DNA of 64,000 nt. It comes from Leptospira jelokensis. Lineage in GTDB: Bacteria; Spirochaetota; Leptospiria; Leptospirales; Leptospiraceae. Shown here piece by piece: positions 7,647 through 16,581 of the stretch. The translations under genes were made by a program, and so were the position numbers. Within the stretch, counting starts at the first letter, position 1, and every line of letters starts with the position of its first letter. The stretch covers positions 62,001 through 126,000 of the forward strand of contig NZ_RQGH01000007.1 of assembly GCF_004769635.1 (NCBI RefSeq). Reading direction: 5' to 3'. The notes beneath the pieces were generated by a model that saw only the letters and a program-made list of their open reading frames with translations, ran no database searches and was not told the DNA's origin.

Positions 7647-10384
7647 CGAGCGATATCCAATACTTCATAAACCGTTTCTGTGGAACCGAAGACAAGTGTT
7701 GCTTCGTTTCCAGTGTGTTTTCCAAGTAATGACTTCGCAAGTGGTGATTGGTAAGAGATGATATTTTTTTCAGTATCAGCATCCCAAGCACCTAAGATTG
7801 AGTAAGTGACCACTTCACCAGACTGTTTATTTTTCAAACGAACAGTGGTTCCGATCCCTACTTTTTCTGTTTTCACATCACTTAAATCTAAGATACGAGC
7901 ACTTTTGAGTTCTGCTTCCAAACGTTTGATGGCCGCTTGCAACTGAGCTTGTTTTTCCATTGCTGCTTTGTATTCTGCGTTTTCTCGTAAGTCCCCTTTT
8001 TCTTGGGCCTCTCCGATATCACGTGAGTTTTCAGCCATTTCCACATTCACAAGGTGTTCAAACTCGAGTTTTTTCGCGTTGAAAGCCCTTCTTGTGACAA
8101 GCACCACATCGTGAGGTAAATTGGCTAATGGATCATCGTCTGCATCTTCTTCTGAGTCATACTCATCCCAAACAATGTTTGGTTTGAGTTCATTGATGAG
8201 AGCATACAATTGGTCTTTCTCCAAATCTGTGACATATGGCACTTCTTTGAAGAGGGCGAATAGTTTTCGCACATACTCATCGTCTGCGTTGGTTAAAATG
8301 TCACGGAGAAGGCTATTGTCTTTTCCGAACAAAATGTCCATCGCTTGGTTTTTGAGTTTGGTACCCTTGTCTTCAATTTTGGCAAGTGGTTTTAAGATAC
8401 GGAACACTCGAAGGACCAAGTCTTCCTCACTCACTTTTAACCAATCAAATTTCCAAGTATGAGAAAGGATCGATTTTGCTACCCAAAGGAAAACCTCAGG
8501 ATTTTCTTTGGATTTGTTGCAAACGGTTTCAATGAACAAATTGAGTTCTGCGTATTTTTCGTCCGCAACCAAGTTTTGGAAAACCGAACGGTTTACCTTC
8601 ACCGGAACTTCGAATAGGAGCCCAATGAGGATATTGATCGCTTCCGGATGGTGGGCACGAATGAGATCCTTAAACCCTTTTTTGATGTCTGTATTTTCCA
8701 ATGCTTTGGAAATTTTTAGAGCATCTTCTTTGGTTAGGGTTTGGATGAGGGTTTTGAGTTCAGGTTCGCGAATTTTATGAGAAAATTCTTCGGTTGGCCA
8801 TGCCTTTCCTGCTTCATCCAAGTAAAGGTAGGCAGAAATTTTACGAATGATATCACGAGCTGATTCTTCTTCCACATAATGAGAGATAAAAAACTCACCT
8901 GCTTCCGCAGCTTCATCTGCATCTCTCACTGCTTCCATCGCGATTTCCAATTTTTTATTCACATCTGTTGTCGCTTGGAATTTTTGTGTAAGGGTTTCGG
9001 AATGTGTGATTGGTTTTTCGTGGTAAACCACTTCATCCTTTTTCTTCGGATTCATTCCGATGTTCGCTTCTTTTTTCAGAACCGATTTTACTTTTGCCCA
9101 CCACTTGGACCACTCATCCGCTTTTAAGAATGTACCAATGAGTTCATTCTTCATGTCGGAGATTAACATTTTGTTTTCGTAAGACTTGAGGAGTTGTTTT
9201 AAAAACTCTGCCAAGTTCTCTTGGAACATAGTTGTGATGGCGTTTCGATCTTCGAAGTGTTGAACCCAGATGTGATCTTTCTTCAGTGGTTTTAGGGAAG
9301 TGATCGCCATTTGGATCGAAAGTTTGTGGTCTTTCTTTTCTTCAAAATCAACAAAGATGGAATCACCAGTTTGTGAGATAGAAGTGATTTTACCCACTCC
9401 CCAATTTCTATGCATCACATAGTTGCCAGTATCAAATACGATGTTTCGTTCAAAGTTTGTGATACAAAGTTTGACCGGCTTACGGTTGTTACCTAGTTCA
9501 CTCATTTTGAGGAAATCTTCGAGTAAGGAATGGGCAGCGTATTTTTGTTTGTAAGAGCGAATGAGTTCGTTTCTTGCTTTTTGTGACGCCGGTTCGTGTT
9601 CTAAAATTTTCTTGAGAAAGTAAATGACATGGTCCCAATCTTCCATTGCCTTAAATGGTTCAACGATTGGATAAAGAAGTCCTACTAAACGAGTTTTTTC
9701 TCTTTGGCCGAGTAAAATCCGTTCAATTTTATCAAAGAAAGAAACGTCTTCATAATTGTTTTGTACGATGGTTGGCCAAATTTCTTCCATCGGAACGTAT
9801 TCTTTGTTTTTAGCATACATCTCAACGGCAAGTTTGAGATACGACATCGCTTTTGGTTTGTCTTCTTCCATAATGGAGAATCCATACTTCTTAGCGATCT
9901 CTGGGTTTTTGCGGTCTTGTTTGGCTAGTTTTTCAAGTACTGTTTTTAGTTCTTTGTTTTTCTTGAGTTTATCTAGGGCTTCAGCTTTGACTCGGAGTGC
10001 AAGCCTGTGGTCCCCAAAACGTAAAATTGAATCAGTGATGTATTCGATGATGGTCCATTTTGCATGTGCTTTAAAAGAATCCAAAATGTTCTTCACCAAA
10101 TTTGCATCACCCATGGAATCTTCCATGAAAGAGATGATCATTAACATGTATTTGGCGGAGATAGACTCAGGGTGTTCTTTGAAATGGTCTTCAATTTTTT
10201 GTTTAGCTTCTGCTAAACGATTCTCTGCCTTGTATGCATCAATGACATCGTCAAAGATTTTGAATTTAGAAACGGGAACCGTTCCTGCATCAGCACGAAC
10301 ATAAATTTCCTCGTTGAATAGAGGTGTTAGTTTGTCGTTCTCGGCAATTTTGTTTGATTTGTCTTCGGTAATAGTCTCAGGCAT
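7619..10384 (-). CDS. greA: Transcript-cleavage/elongation factor GreA with giant N-terminal extension
   Basis: The last 165 residues (about 757-921) are a complete GreA: an antiparallel coiled coil whose tip reads GDLRENAEY (797-805) with the acidic pair that activates RNA polymerase cleavage, then the FKBP-like C-domain (VGIGTTV...SYQSPLAKSLLGK). Classical GreA is about 158 residues, so over 750 residues are extra. Residues 1-300 are helical and TPR-like. Residues about 317-367 (FDTGNYVMHRNWGVGKI...) resemble the Tudor-like RNA-polymerase-binding fold of CarD/Mfd. Residues 380-750 are helical. Long GreA proteins are known in other spirochaetes and chlamydiae, so this is not a local fusion artefact. 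It is monocistronic by appearance, with its 3' end overlapping the M23 gene. Confidence 0.93.
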   Translation of the reverse strand: MPETITEDKSNKIAENDKLTPLFNEEIYVRADAGTVPVSKFKIFDDVIDAYKAENRLAEAKQKIEDHFKEHPESISAKYMLMIISFMEDSMGDANLVKNILDSFKAHAKWTIIEYITDSILRFGDHRLALRVKAEALDKLKKNKELKTVLEKLAKQDRKNPEIAKKYGFSIMEEDKPKAMSYLKLAVEMYAKNKEYVPMEEIWPTIVQNNYEDVSFFDKIERILLGQREKTRLVGLLYPIVEPFKAMEDWDHVIYFLKKILEHEPASQKARNELIRSYKQKYAAHSLLEDFLKMSELGNNRKPVKLCITNFERNIVFDTGNYVMHRNWGVGKITSISQTGDSIFVDFEEKKDHKLSIQMAITSLKPLKKDHIWVQHFEDRNAITTMFQENLAEFLKQLLKSYENKMLISDMKNELIGTFLKADEWSKWWAKVKSVLKKEANIGMNPKKKDEVVYHEKPITHSETLTQKFQATTDVNKKLEIAMEAVRDADEAAEAGEFFISHYVEEESARDIIRKISAYLYLDEAGKAWPTEEFSHKIREPELKTLIQTLTKEDALKISKALENTDIKKGFKDLIRAHHPEAINILIGLLFEVPVKVNRSVFQNLVADEKYAELNLFIETVCNKSKENPEVFLWVAKSILSHTWKFDWLKVSEEDLVLRVFRILKPLAKIEDKGTKLKNQAMDILFGKDNSLLRDILTNADDEYVRKLFALFKEVPYVTDLEKDQLYALINELKPNIVWDEYDSEEDADDDPLANLPHDVVLVTRRAFNAKKLEFEHLVNVEMAENSRDIGEAQEKGDLRENAEYKAAMEKQAQLQAAIKRLEAELKSARILDLSDVKTEKVGIGTTVRLKNKQSGEVVTYSILGAWDADTEKNIISYQSPLAKSLLGKHTGNEATLVFGSTETVYEVLDIARYSMTGQEA

Positions 10385-10523
10385 GAAAAGAATCTCCCTC
10401 TTCGTATTTCCAATAAAGGGTGTTCATAGTTCCTATAAAGTTGTTACGGTAAATTTAGCGATGAATCCGCGAAAAGAACAGTCCTAGGGTTCATTCTCCA
10501 GGTCCGTTCGATTCTGTAAAGCC

Positions 10524-10551
10524 AAAAAACCCAGCCGATTGGCTGGGTTTT
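10524..10551 (-). terminator. Rho-independent terminator of the flaA operon
   Basis: An 11-bp stem (AAAACCCAGCC/GGCTGGGTTTT, 10526-10536 and 10541-10551) with a GATT loop is followed on the minus strand by six T residues. It lies 38 bases beyond the flaA1 stop and separates the flagellar operon from greA. Confidence 0.92.
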
Positions 10552-10588
10552 CCTGGTCCAAGTAGATTCCCTTGGAGTGAAAAGGGAA

Positions 10589-11575
10589 CTATTTGTTTTG
10601 CGAAGATCCGTTACTTCCACCACAATCGCGCACTTTTGCACCTGTGGAGATGGCTCCGGATTTTTGGAGCATTTGCTCAAGCTTCACTTTATTTTTACAA
10701 TCTTCTTCATCAAAGTCAAGGTTTGCACCATCAAAATGAACTTCGAATGTATCCGCAAGAACGCGGAGTTCGTCAAAAAAGAGGTAAACCGTTTCAGGTC
10801 CTGTGTTTTTACGAGATCGGATTTTGAACTGTTTGAAGATCAAGTTCCTTGTCGCAGGGAAAGCATTCGCTTCTTGTGGAATCCCTGGAGGGATGATGAT
10901 ATGGAGAGGTCTCCAACCCACAAAGTCAAGGGAACCAAAAGGGAAAATATGGCTATTGCCATTAAAGTCTTCTAACCAACCTTCCAAATCGTATTCGTTT
11001 CCACGACCGAGAACCCAAACAGAAATGGCTTTTACGTTTCCTGGAGCTTCAATTCCATACACTTTTTCCAATTTCTTTTTGTTGTCTGCATCAATGTACG
11101 GACGAGCCCTTGTGATTTCATATTCAGGAGCACGTGGTGGGCGGATGGTGACTACGTTGTTTCCAGGGAATGTGAATTGGAATTTCACAGCCAAAACTTT
11201 TGCGTTCCCAGCATCCACGTTTTTCACGTCGCCAGGTTTTCCTGGAACCAGTTTCACTTCTCTCATCACAAGAGGGGATTTTGCTGGGTCATTGAGTACT
11301 GGTGAGTACTTATTGTTTTCATCAAACTTCATATCACCAGATCCATCTTTGTTCACACCGTCTTTGTCAGTGAATACTTCCCAACCATATGGTGCAGAAG
11401 AAACTGGATTGTCCCAAGATTCGATCGTAATGGCTTTTAGTTCAAGAGCACCAATATCGTTTCCAACTGGTGTTGCCACTCCATTGGAAACTTTGTATTG
11501 TGCTTGTGCGAAACCGATGAGTGCAACCGAGCTTAGCGCTAATAAAGTTAGGATTTTTGTTTTTTTGTTTTCCAT
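10589..11575 (-). CDS. flaA1: Flagellar filament outer-layer (sheath) protein FlaA1
   Basis: A 328-residue exported protein whose signal peptide ends in GFAQA before QYKV. The mature part is the spirochaetal FlaA fold (a beta-sandwich recalling carbohydrate-binding modules), with [27 protein letters not shown] and [22 protein letters not shown] as the clearest landmarks; FlaA2 upstream has the parallel segments. FlaA proteins decorate the FlaB core of periplasmic flagella and affect curvature and motility. It is second in the flaA2-flaA1 unit, 16 bases after flaA2, with a strong ribosome binding site (GGGAGAAAGGA) upstream of ATG. The C-terminal tail is Cys-, Lys- and Ser-rich and absent from FlaA2. 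The order and sizes match the flaA2-flaA1 pair of L. interrogans. Confidence 0.93.
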   Translation of the reverse strand: MENKKTKILTLLALSSVALIGFAQAQYKVSNGVATPVGNDIGALELKAITIESWDNPVSSAPYGWEVFTDKDGVNKDGSGDMKFDENNKYSPVLNDPAKSPLVMREVKLVPGKPGDVKNVDAGNAKVLAVKFQFTFPGNNVVTIRPPRAPEYEITRARPYIDADNKKKLEKVYGIEAPGNVKAISVWVLGRGNEYDLEGWLEDFNGNSHIFPFGSLDFVGWRPLHIIIPPGIPQEANAFPATRNLIFKQFKIRSRKNTGPETVYLFFDELRVLADTFEVHFDGANLDFDEEDCKNKVKLEQMLQKSGAISTGAKVRDCGGSNGSSQNK

Positions 11576-11591
11576 TGTTCCTTTCTCCCGC

Positions 11592-12308
11592 TTACCAATT
11601 GTCCTTAATTTCAGAACCAGGGTATTTTGCTTCGGATCTGTCTGTTCTCACTTGTAAATCGTCTACATAAAAGTAGAAGTCCCCTGCTACTTCGTGAACA
11701 TCAGATGTCACAAATAGGGAAACAAAGTGAAGGTTTTTATCCAATAGTGCAAATCGTGAGCTTTGTGGGATGAAACCAGGAACCGTTGCGGTTAACTTTC
11801 TCCATCCAAAAAAATCCAATCGACCCAAACGGATATTATGTGTTACGTCTTTATAATCTCTGAATTTTGCAAATAAGGTATGTCTGTACTTTCTTCCAAG
11901 AACCCATACAGAAATTTGTCTTACTTTTCCTTTGATGATGTATTCATGCGGAGGGTAAAGTTCCACACGGTCAAGTCCCTTAGCAGCAAAATGTGTTTTG
12001 ACTCCTAAAATATGGTTCTTTTCGATTTTGTCCCCACCATCTTCTGGTACGGTTTTTTCATCGAATACATCTTTGATAAGGCCACGTTGTACAAGTTTTA
12101 AAGTCCTTGTTTCTCCGAGTGGAGTGGTTGCTTTGACTCTCCAATCCTCAGCCTCTTCAAAATCATCTAAAACGATTTTTCTAAGAGGGCTATCCTCATC
12201 ATTTGCAGTGTTAGCTGTATTTTGTCCGCCAGTATCTGCCTGTGCGTACAACATTCCTATTGAAAGGAAGAGGCCTAACAACAGTTTGGTCATTCCTAAT
12301 TTCCCCAT
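11592..12308 (-). CDS. flaA2: Flagellar filament outer-layer (sheath) protein FlaA2
   Basis: About 238 residues from the ATG at 12308. I prefer this to the GTG at 12317 because AGGAG sits eight bases upstream of the ATG and the signal peptide ([15 protein letters not shown]..., cleavage near YAQA) then has a normal length. The mature protein shares with FlaA1 the segments [21 protein letters not shown] and [21 protein letters not shown], supporting an internal paralogue pair. Known role: coat protein of the periplasmic flagellum; in L. interrogans, loss of the FlaA proteins impairs motility. It is preceded by the PUR-domain gene, whose stop is 11 bases upstream, and an intragenic sigma-28-like motif lies in that gene. 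Confidence 0.93.
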   Translation of the reverse strand: MGKLGMTKLLLGLFLSIGMLYAQADTGGQNTANTANDEDSPLRKIVLDDFEEAEDWRVKATTPLGETRTLKLVQRGLIKDVFDEKTVPEDGGDKIEKNHILGVKTHFAAKGLDRVELYPPHEYIIKGKVRQISVWVLGRKYRHTLFAKFRDYKDVTHNIRLGRLDFFGWRKLTATVPGFIPQSSRFALLDKNLHFVSLFVTSDVHEVAGDFYFYVDDLQVRTDRSEAKYPGSEIKDNW

Positions 12309-12319
12309 GAAACTCACTC

Positions 12320-12559
12320 CTAAAAGGCTCCTAACTCCGGGTCTTTCGTATTCTCATTATCGGCTATCCGGCTTTTAAATTGATGCAAGATTTCGATCAT
12401 TCGATCGATTCCTTCCGCCGGAAGAAAGATCGAGGATTTTTTGCTATTCGACCATTCCGATACTTTCAGGTAAAATCCAGCCTGGTTTTTCTTCAAATCC
12501 ACCAAGAAAGTCTTATTTTGTGTTACGATCTTCTCGGTTAGGATTTCGGGGTCCACCAT
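12320..12559 (-). CDS. PUR-domain (DUF3276/PurA-like) nucleic-acid-binding protein
   Basis: A 79-residue protein comprising a single PUR repeat: KTFLVDLKKNQAGFYLKVSE, then SSIFLPAEGIDRMIEILHQF, the beta-beta-beta-beta-alpha pattern of Pur-alpha. Related proteins in Bacteroidetes and the Borrelia protein BpuR bind single-stranded DNA and RNA, and BpuR is reported to regulate translation. Here the gene directly precedes flaA2-flaA1 with 11 bases between stop and next start, so a role in flagellar sheath expression is a reasonable inference. The ATG has AGAAGGA upstream. The C-terminal tail ENTKDPELGAF is encoded by DNA that also holds a promoter-like element. Confidence 0.83.
   Translation of the reverse strand: MVDPEILTEKIVTQNKTFLVDLKKNQAGFYLKVSEWSNSKKSSIFLPAEGIDRMIEILHQFKSRIADNENTKDPELGAF
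12357..12383 (-). promoter_or_regulatory. Putative sigma-28 (FliA) promoter inside the PUR gene, driving flaA2-flaA1
   Basis: Reading the minus strand, TCAA (12383-12380) is followed by exactly 15 bases and then GCCGATAA (12364-12357). The flagellar sigma-28 consensus is TAAA-N15-GCCGATAA, so the -10 is 8/8 and the -35 is 3/4. Transcription would start near 12350, leaving a leader of about 40 bases to the flaA2 ATG. Confidence 0.6.
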
Positions 12560-12587
12560 GCATTCCTTCTCCCTGCCTACGGTAATA

Positions 12588-12614
12588 GTATCGGATTCCG
12601 AAACCCATTCCTTA
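12588..12614 (-). promoter_or_regulatory. Second sigma-28-like promoter upstream of the PUR gene
   Basis: On the minus strand TAAG (12614-12611), 15 bases, then TCCGATAC (12595-12588): 3/4 and 6/8 matches to the sigma-28 consensus at the exact spacing. A start near 12581 would give a leader of about 20 bases that contains the PUR ribosome binding site. Weaker than the intragenic copy. Confidence 0.4.
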
Positions 12615-12710
12615 GCTGTAATAGGAAGAAACTGAGGAATGGAAAAGGTTTTTTCGGATCTCTACGATAAAAAATCCTAATTTGGTTCGATTTTGTCTCT
12701 AAAACTTGGT

Positions 12711-13181
12711 TTAGGCGAAACGCTTTCTCAGTTCGCGAGCATACGCTAAATCATGGGTTAGTTTTCGAAGCCTTCTGATGTAGTAATGGGTCACTTCTTT
12801 ATAGAATTTGAGTTCCATTTCTTTGTTTTTAGAAAACATCTCATGCAGGTCCGCATAACGGAGTTCGTAAAGTTCGGAATTTTCTTTGGCCTCAACCTTG
12901 GCAGATCGTTTTTCATCATCAAAAAAAGGCAATTCCCCAAAATGATCCCCTTCTCCGAGGGTGATGAGGTTCACGTCGTCGCCATGGCTTGTGGAAGTGG
13001 AGATTTGTAAGGTTCCATACTTCACAATGAACATGGATTCCGCATCTTCGCCCATGTCGTACAAAACATTTCTAGGAGGTAGGTGGACTTCCCGAATCTT
13101 TTCAGCTATATGTAATAGTTCATCTTGGTTTAACTTTTGGAAGAGATATATTTTTTTGAGACTCTCTACTTTAGTATTCAT
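12711..13181 (-). CDS. Cyclic-nucleotide-binding-domain protein
   Basis: A 156-residue protein that is essentially one cNMP-binding (Crp-like) domain. It begins LFQKLNQDELLHIAEKIREV and continues with the phosphate-binding cassette around GEGDHFGELPFFDDEKRSAKVEA (residues about 77-100), where a Gly-Glu pair is present and the Arg lies in KRSAKV. No helix-turn-helix follows; the C-terminus is a basic helix (YIRRLRKLTHDLAYARELRKRFA). It may therefore act through protein contacts rather than DNA. It lies 151 bases upstream of the PUR gene on the same strand; cotranscription is uncertain because promoter-like elements lie between. The ATG has AGGAG upstream. Confidence 0.88.
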   Translation of the reverse strand: MNTKVESLKKIYLFQKLNQDELLHIAEKIREVHLPPRNVLYDMGEDAESMFIVKYGTLQISTSTSHGDDVNLITLGEGDHFGELPFFDDEKRSAKVEAKENSELYELRYADLHEMFSKNKEMELKFYKEVTHYYIRRLRKLTHDLAYARELRKRFA

Positions 13182-13371
13182 TCATTCTCCTAGGATCTTT
13201 CTGAACATGGGGGAAATTTATGATTTTGCAAGAGAAAATTAAGTAGAAAGACCCATGAATTTTTCTGGACAAATGAAACGGAATAGTACTAATATTTGCA
13301 GTTCTCCTCGTCTACTAGGGGGAAACGCTAGGAAGAAATTAGGATTCTAGCTCCGAAACAAAGGGAAATTT

Positions 13372-13992
13372 ATGACACCGAAAAAAAAGGTATTACTCGT
13401 TGAAGACCATGCAGTGACCCGGGTCGGCGTAAAACATGTCGTGAATGCTTCGAATGATTTTGAAGTTGTGGGCGAAGCGGAACATTCCTCTCAGATTTCA
13501 AACCTACTCCTCGAAACAAAACCTGATTTTGTCCTGCTCGACCTGCGCATCCCAGGGGAAAACGTCCTCAATATGGTAAAGGATTGGAAAAAAGACCAAC
13601 CACAACTGAAAGTCGTGACCCTTACCATGCTTGACGAACAACCCATAGTGCATTCTGCCATCGAAGCTGGAGTGGATGGGTATCTTTTGAAAAGTGATGA
13701 TTTGAGTAGCCTTACCAAAAACCTGAATGAAATTGCTGCTGGGAAAACGGTGTATTCCAAAAACCTAAAACTCAGTTTCAATCGCAAACCCCAAGACGGA
13801 AAAGTAGCCAACAAAAAAGAAAAACAAATCCTCACCCTACTTGGCCATGGAAAAACCTACCAAGAGATTGGAACGGAAATTGGACTTTCAAAACGTACGG
13901 TAGAATACCATGTGGGACGCCTAAAGGACCGGTTCAATGCGAAAACGGTTGCCGAACTCATTGGACGCGCCAAAGAACAAATGTTAATCTAA
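13372..13992 (+). CDS. NarL/LuxR-family response regulator
   Basis: 206 residues: a receiver domain (acidic pocket E11-D12, phospho-acceptor D57 in FVLLDLRIPG, switch Thr in TLTMLD, conserved Lys in YLLKSDD) and a LuxR-type helix-turn-helix (about 140-205, KEKQILTLLGHGKTYQEIGTEIGLSKRTVEYH). It should bind DNA when phosphorylated. AAGGGAAATTT before ATG is a good ribosome binding site. It converges with the hybrid histidine kinase (stops three bases apart), a natural but unproven partner. The receiver is separated from the HTH by a linker with several Lys residues. Confidence 0.95.
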   Translation: MTPKKKVLLVEDHAVTRVGVKHVVNASNDFEVVGEAEHSSQISNLLLETKPDFVLLDLRIPGENVLNMVKDWKKDQPQLKVVTLTMLDEQPIVHSAIEAGVDGYLLKSDDLSSLTKNLNEIAAGKTVYSKNLKLSFNRKPQDGKVANKKEKQILTLLGHGKTYQEIGTEIGLSKRTVEYHVGRLKDRFNAKTVAELIGRAKEQMLI

Positions 13993-13995
13993 CAC

Positions 13996-16401
13996 TCAGA
14001 GATCGAGGAGTCGTTTGACAACCTCAACCATCTTTTCATCGGGAGATGTTTTGGTTAAAAAAGCATCTCCCCCAAGTTCCATCACTTCTGTTTCTAATTT
14101 ATAACCGGTATTTGGATCGGTATGGGAACTCGATACGAGTAACGAACGAATTTCTTCCATTTCCGAATTGGCATACAGATCACGTAAAAAATCAAGCCCA
14201 GTCTTTTCTGGCATCGAAAAGTCTACGATGATCAGGTCTGGTTTCAAACGTGCGACGGAATACAAGGCATGGTCAGGGTATTCCTCTTCCCAAACAATAC
14301 AAGGAAGGTCTTTTAATACCTTCCGGACTTGTTTGCGGTAGCCAGGGTTGTCATCTAAGACGAGGACAATTTTTTCGAAATTGGGTAGGAGTAGTTCTAC
14401 AGAAGTTCCTTTGTTTTCTTCTGATTCTACCACCAAACTGGCACCATGGCGGTCTGCCACTTCATGGCAAAAGGCAAGGCCAACACCTGCTCCCATTTCA
14501 TCGGCAGTCCCTTTACGAACAAAAAGGAAACCTTCTTCTAACACATGTTCGGCCCAGTAACTTGGCATCCCAATCCCTGTGTCTTTTACTTTTAAACTCC
14601 AGAACTTACCGGCTTCCGTTAAGGATACTTCTACTGTGCCAGATTCTTTTGTGAATTTAACGGCATTGGTGAGAAGGTTCCAAACCAAATGTTCAATGAG
14701 ATTGGGGTCTCCTATCCCAATCGAAGATTCGTCGATATGGGTGAGAACCGTGATGTTTTTGGGTTTTGCCATCTCTTGGATCCGGTCCATCAGTTGGTCT
14801 GTGATTTGGCGGAAATCAAAAAGTTGGTAATCAGGGAAAACGGAAGCATTTTGGAACCTAGAGTATTTGATGAGTTCTTCTACCATACTCAAAATGTTTT
14901 TGAGTCCAGTGGAGGCTTCACCTAGTACCTGCTTGGCTCTCTCTGGCGAAAGTGAAGGTGGTGATTCCGTAAGTAAATTGACAACAGAAGAAATCCCAAA
15001 TAGTGGGGAACGGATATCATGCGAAACAATGGAGATAAATTTATCTTTTAATTCCCCTGTTTTTTCCGCTTTTTCTTTTTCTTTTTTGAGTTCTAAGGTT
15101 TTCCATTCCACTTCTTTTCGTAAATTGAGACTTAGGTATTCGGCGGTTTCCCAAGTATGTGCATTTTGTTTGGAAATCACGATGGCAAGGCACATACAAA
15201 AGATTGCAAACCCAAGGTCTGTCACGAGAGGTAAATCCCATCGTTTGAAAAACACAACTGAATCGTAAATCGTGGCAGAAAGAATCACCAATGTTCCTAC
15301 CGCGATATAAATTCCAATGTACCGGGTTTCCCTTTGGAACGTAGAACGAAATGCCGCAACCAATGCAAAAATCAAAATAAGGGTCATGTACACTTGGCTA
15401 AACACAAGGAGTTTTGTGTACACAGCATAGGGTGTCGTTAAGATGATGAGGATCTCGATGGCGATGGGAAAAAGTAGGAATTTTTTCAGTTTCAAAGGGG
15501 CAAGATGGGGTTGGATGTAAAAGAAAAATAATAAACTGAAAAGTTGGATCCCACAAAAGGCTAAATACTCCAAACGGATTTGCAACATCTCAAGGAAGTC
15601 AGTTCCCACAAACCAGTCTCTGGAAACTCTTTCAAAAAGTAAGATACGGATTAACCAAGAAAAACACAATAAGGCAAACCACAAAGTGGATTTGTCTTTT
15701 CGACGGTGGATGTACAAAAACAGATGGGATACCGTTAAAACTAAAAAAACACCAAAGAAAAATGATTTTTTACGTTCTTTGAACCTTAAGTAGAGGATCA
15801 TTTTTCCCACCTCACCAAGGATAGGTGAATAATACGGACCACCTCGTGAGTAAAGATAATTGGAAATCTGTAAATACAAAACAGTGGATGGTGTGGCCCG
15901 AAAGGACCTTCCTGTTTCTAAATAATAACCAATAGAACCTTCTTTAGTTTTGGAAACTTTTCCTGCCGAACCGAGAAGGACGAGGCCACGTTCCTTGTTA
16001 TGGTAGTACAATTTGTACGCAGATGATGCCTCCCGCAAATACAACATCAAATTCATTGGTTCGGTTACCTTCAATTGCAAACGGTAAGTAACAAACCCAT
16101 GGGCCGGTAGGTTTTGGTTCACCCAATAGGCGGGGACTGCGAGTGGAACTGCTTGTTTTTCACTCAGTGCGACGAACTCAGGCTCCGTTTCGGGAAGTTC
16201 GCCAGGGAAGGCATCCCATTCCCCAGCCAGAGGGAAAGGTTCTAAGGTATGTAAATCTTCTTTGGTAAGGTCTAAAACTCCCTTTTGGATGGATTTGGCA
16301 GGTCCCAGTGTGGGGATCCCCCGGTTGCAATGGGCAAAGAAAAAGGAAAAAACGAGAAGGGTAAAAATGACTTTCGAGGTGCGAATCCGTTCCACATCCA
16401 A
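13996..16401 (-). CDS. 7TMR-DISM hybrid histidine kinase with C-terminal receiver
   Basis: 801 residues. In order: an N-terminal hydrophobic segment with a Cys at about 25 in FFFAHC (lipobox-like); an extracytoplasmic 7TMR-DISM-type jelly-roll domain (to about 195; LAGEWDAFP and VTYRLQLKV); seven membrane spans (about 205-400); a coiled linker; HisKA with the phospho-His in SIVSHDIRSPLFGISSV (near 455); HATPase with N-box LVWNLLTNAVKF, G1 KDTGIGMP and G2 GAGVGLAF; and a receiver at about 680-801 with IIVDFSMPEKTGL. The start is TTG (or GTG two codons on), both poor. Such kinases sense extracytoplasmic ligands, often carbohydrates. The receiver implies a phosphorelay, perhaps to the convergent NarL regulator. 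Confidence 0.92.
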   Translation of the reverse strand: MDVERIRTSKVIFTLLVFSFFFAHCNRGIPTLGPAKSIQKGVLDLTKEDLHTLEPFPLAGEWDAFPGELPETEPEFVALSEKQAVPLAVPAYWVNQNLPAHGFVTYRLQLKVTEPMNLMLYLREASSAYKLYYHNKERGLVLLGSAGKVSKTKEGSIGYYLETGRSFRATPSTVLYLQISNYLYSRGGPYYSPILGEVGKMILYLRFKERKKSFFFGVFLVLTVSHLFLYIHRRKDKSTLWFALLCFSWLIRILLFERVSRDWFVGTDFLEMLQIRLEYLAFCGIQLFSLLFFFYIQPHLAPLKLKKFLLFPIAIEILIILTTPYAVYTKLLVFSQVYMTLILIFALVAAFRSTFQRETRYIGIYIAVGTLVILSATIYDSVVFFKRWDLPLVTDLGFAIFCMCLAIVISKQNAHTWETAEYLSLNLRKEVEWKTLELKKEKEKAEKTGELKDKFISIVSHDIRSPLFGISSVVNLLTESPPSLSPERAKQVLGEASTGLKNILSMVEELIKYSRFQNASVFPDYQLFDFRQITDQLMDRIQEMAKPKNITVLTHIDESSIGIGDPNLIEHLVWNLLTNAVKFTKESGTVEVSLTEAGKFWSLKVKDTGIGMPSYWAEHVLEEGFLFVRKGTADEMGAGVGLAFCHEVADRHGASLVVESEENKGTSVELLLPNFEKIVLVLDDNPGYRKQVRKVLKDLPCIVWEEEYPDHALYSVARLKPDLIIVDFSMPEKTGLDFLRDLYANSEMEEIRSLLVSSSHTDPNTGYKLETEVMELGGDAFLTKTSPDEKMVEVVKRLLDL

Positions 16402-16581
16402 ATCTTAAAAAGTTTTTGGAAAAACTCAAATCTTATTAGGAGTTCTACGAGAAATTCCGAGAAAAAGCTCTGGAATTTCTGTACGAACGGGAACACACCC
16501 CGAAGTCTTCGCATTCACATTCTTAGAAAACATTGACTTGGAACCGAAACAAAATGAACTTGTGGAGTTTCGAGGGAACCA

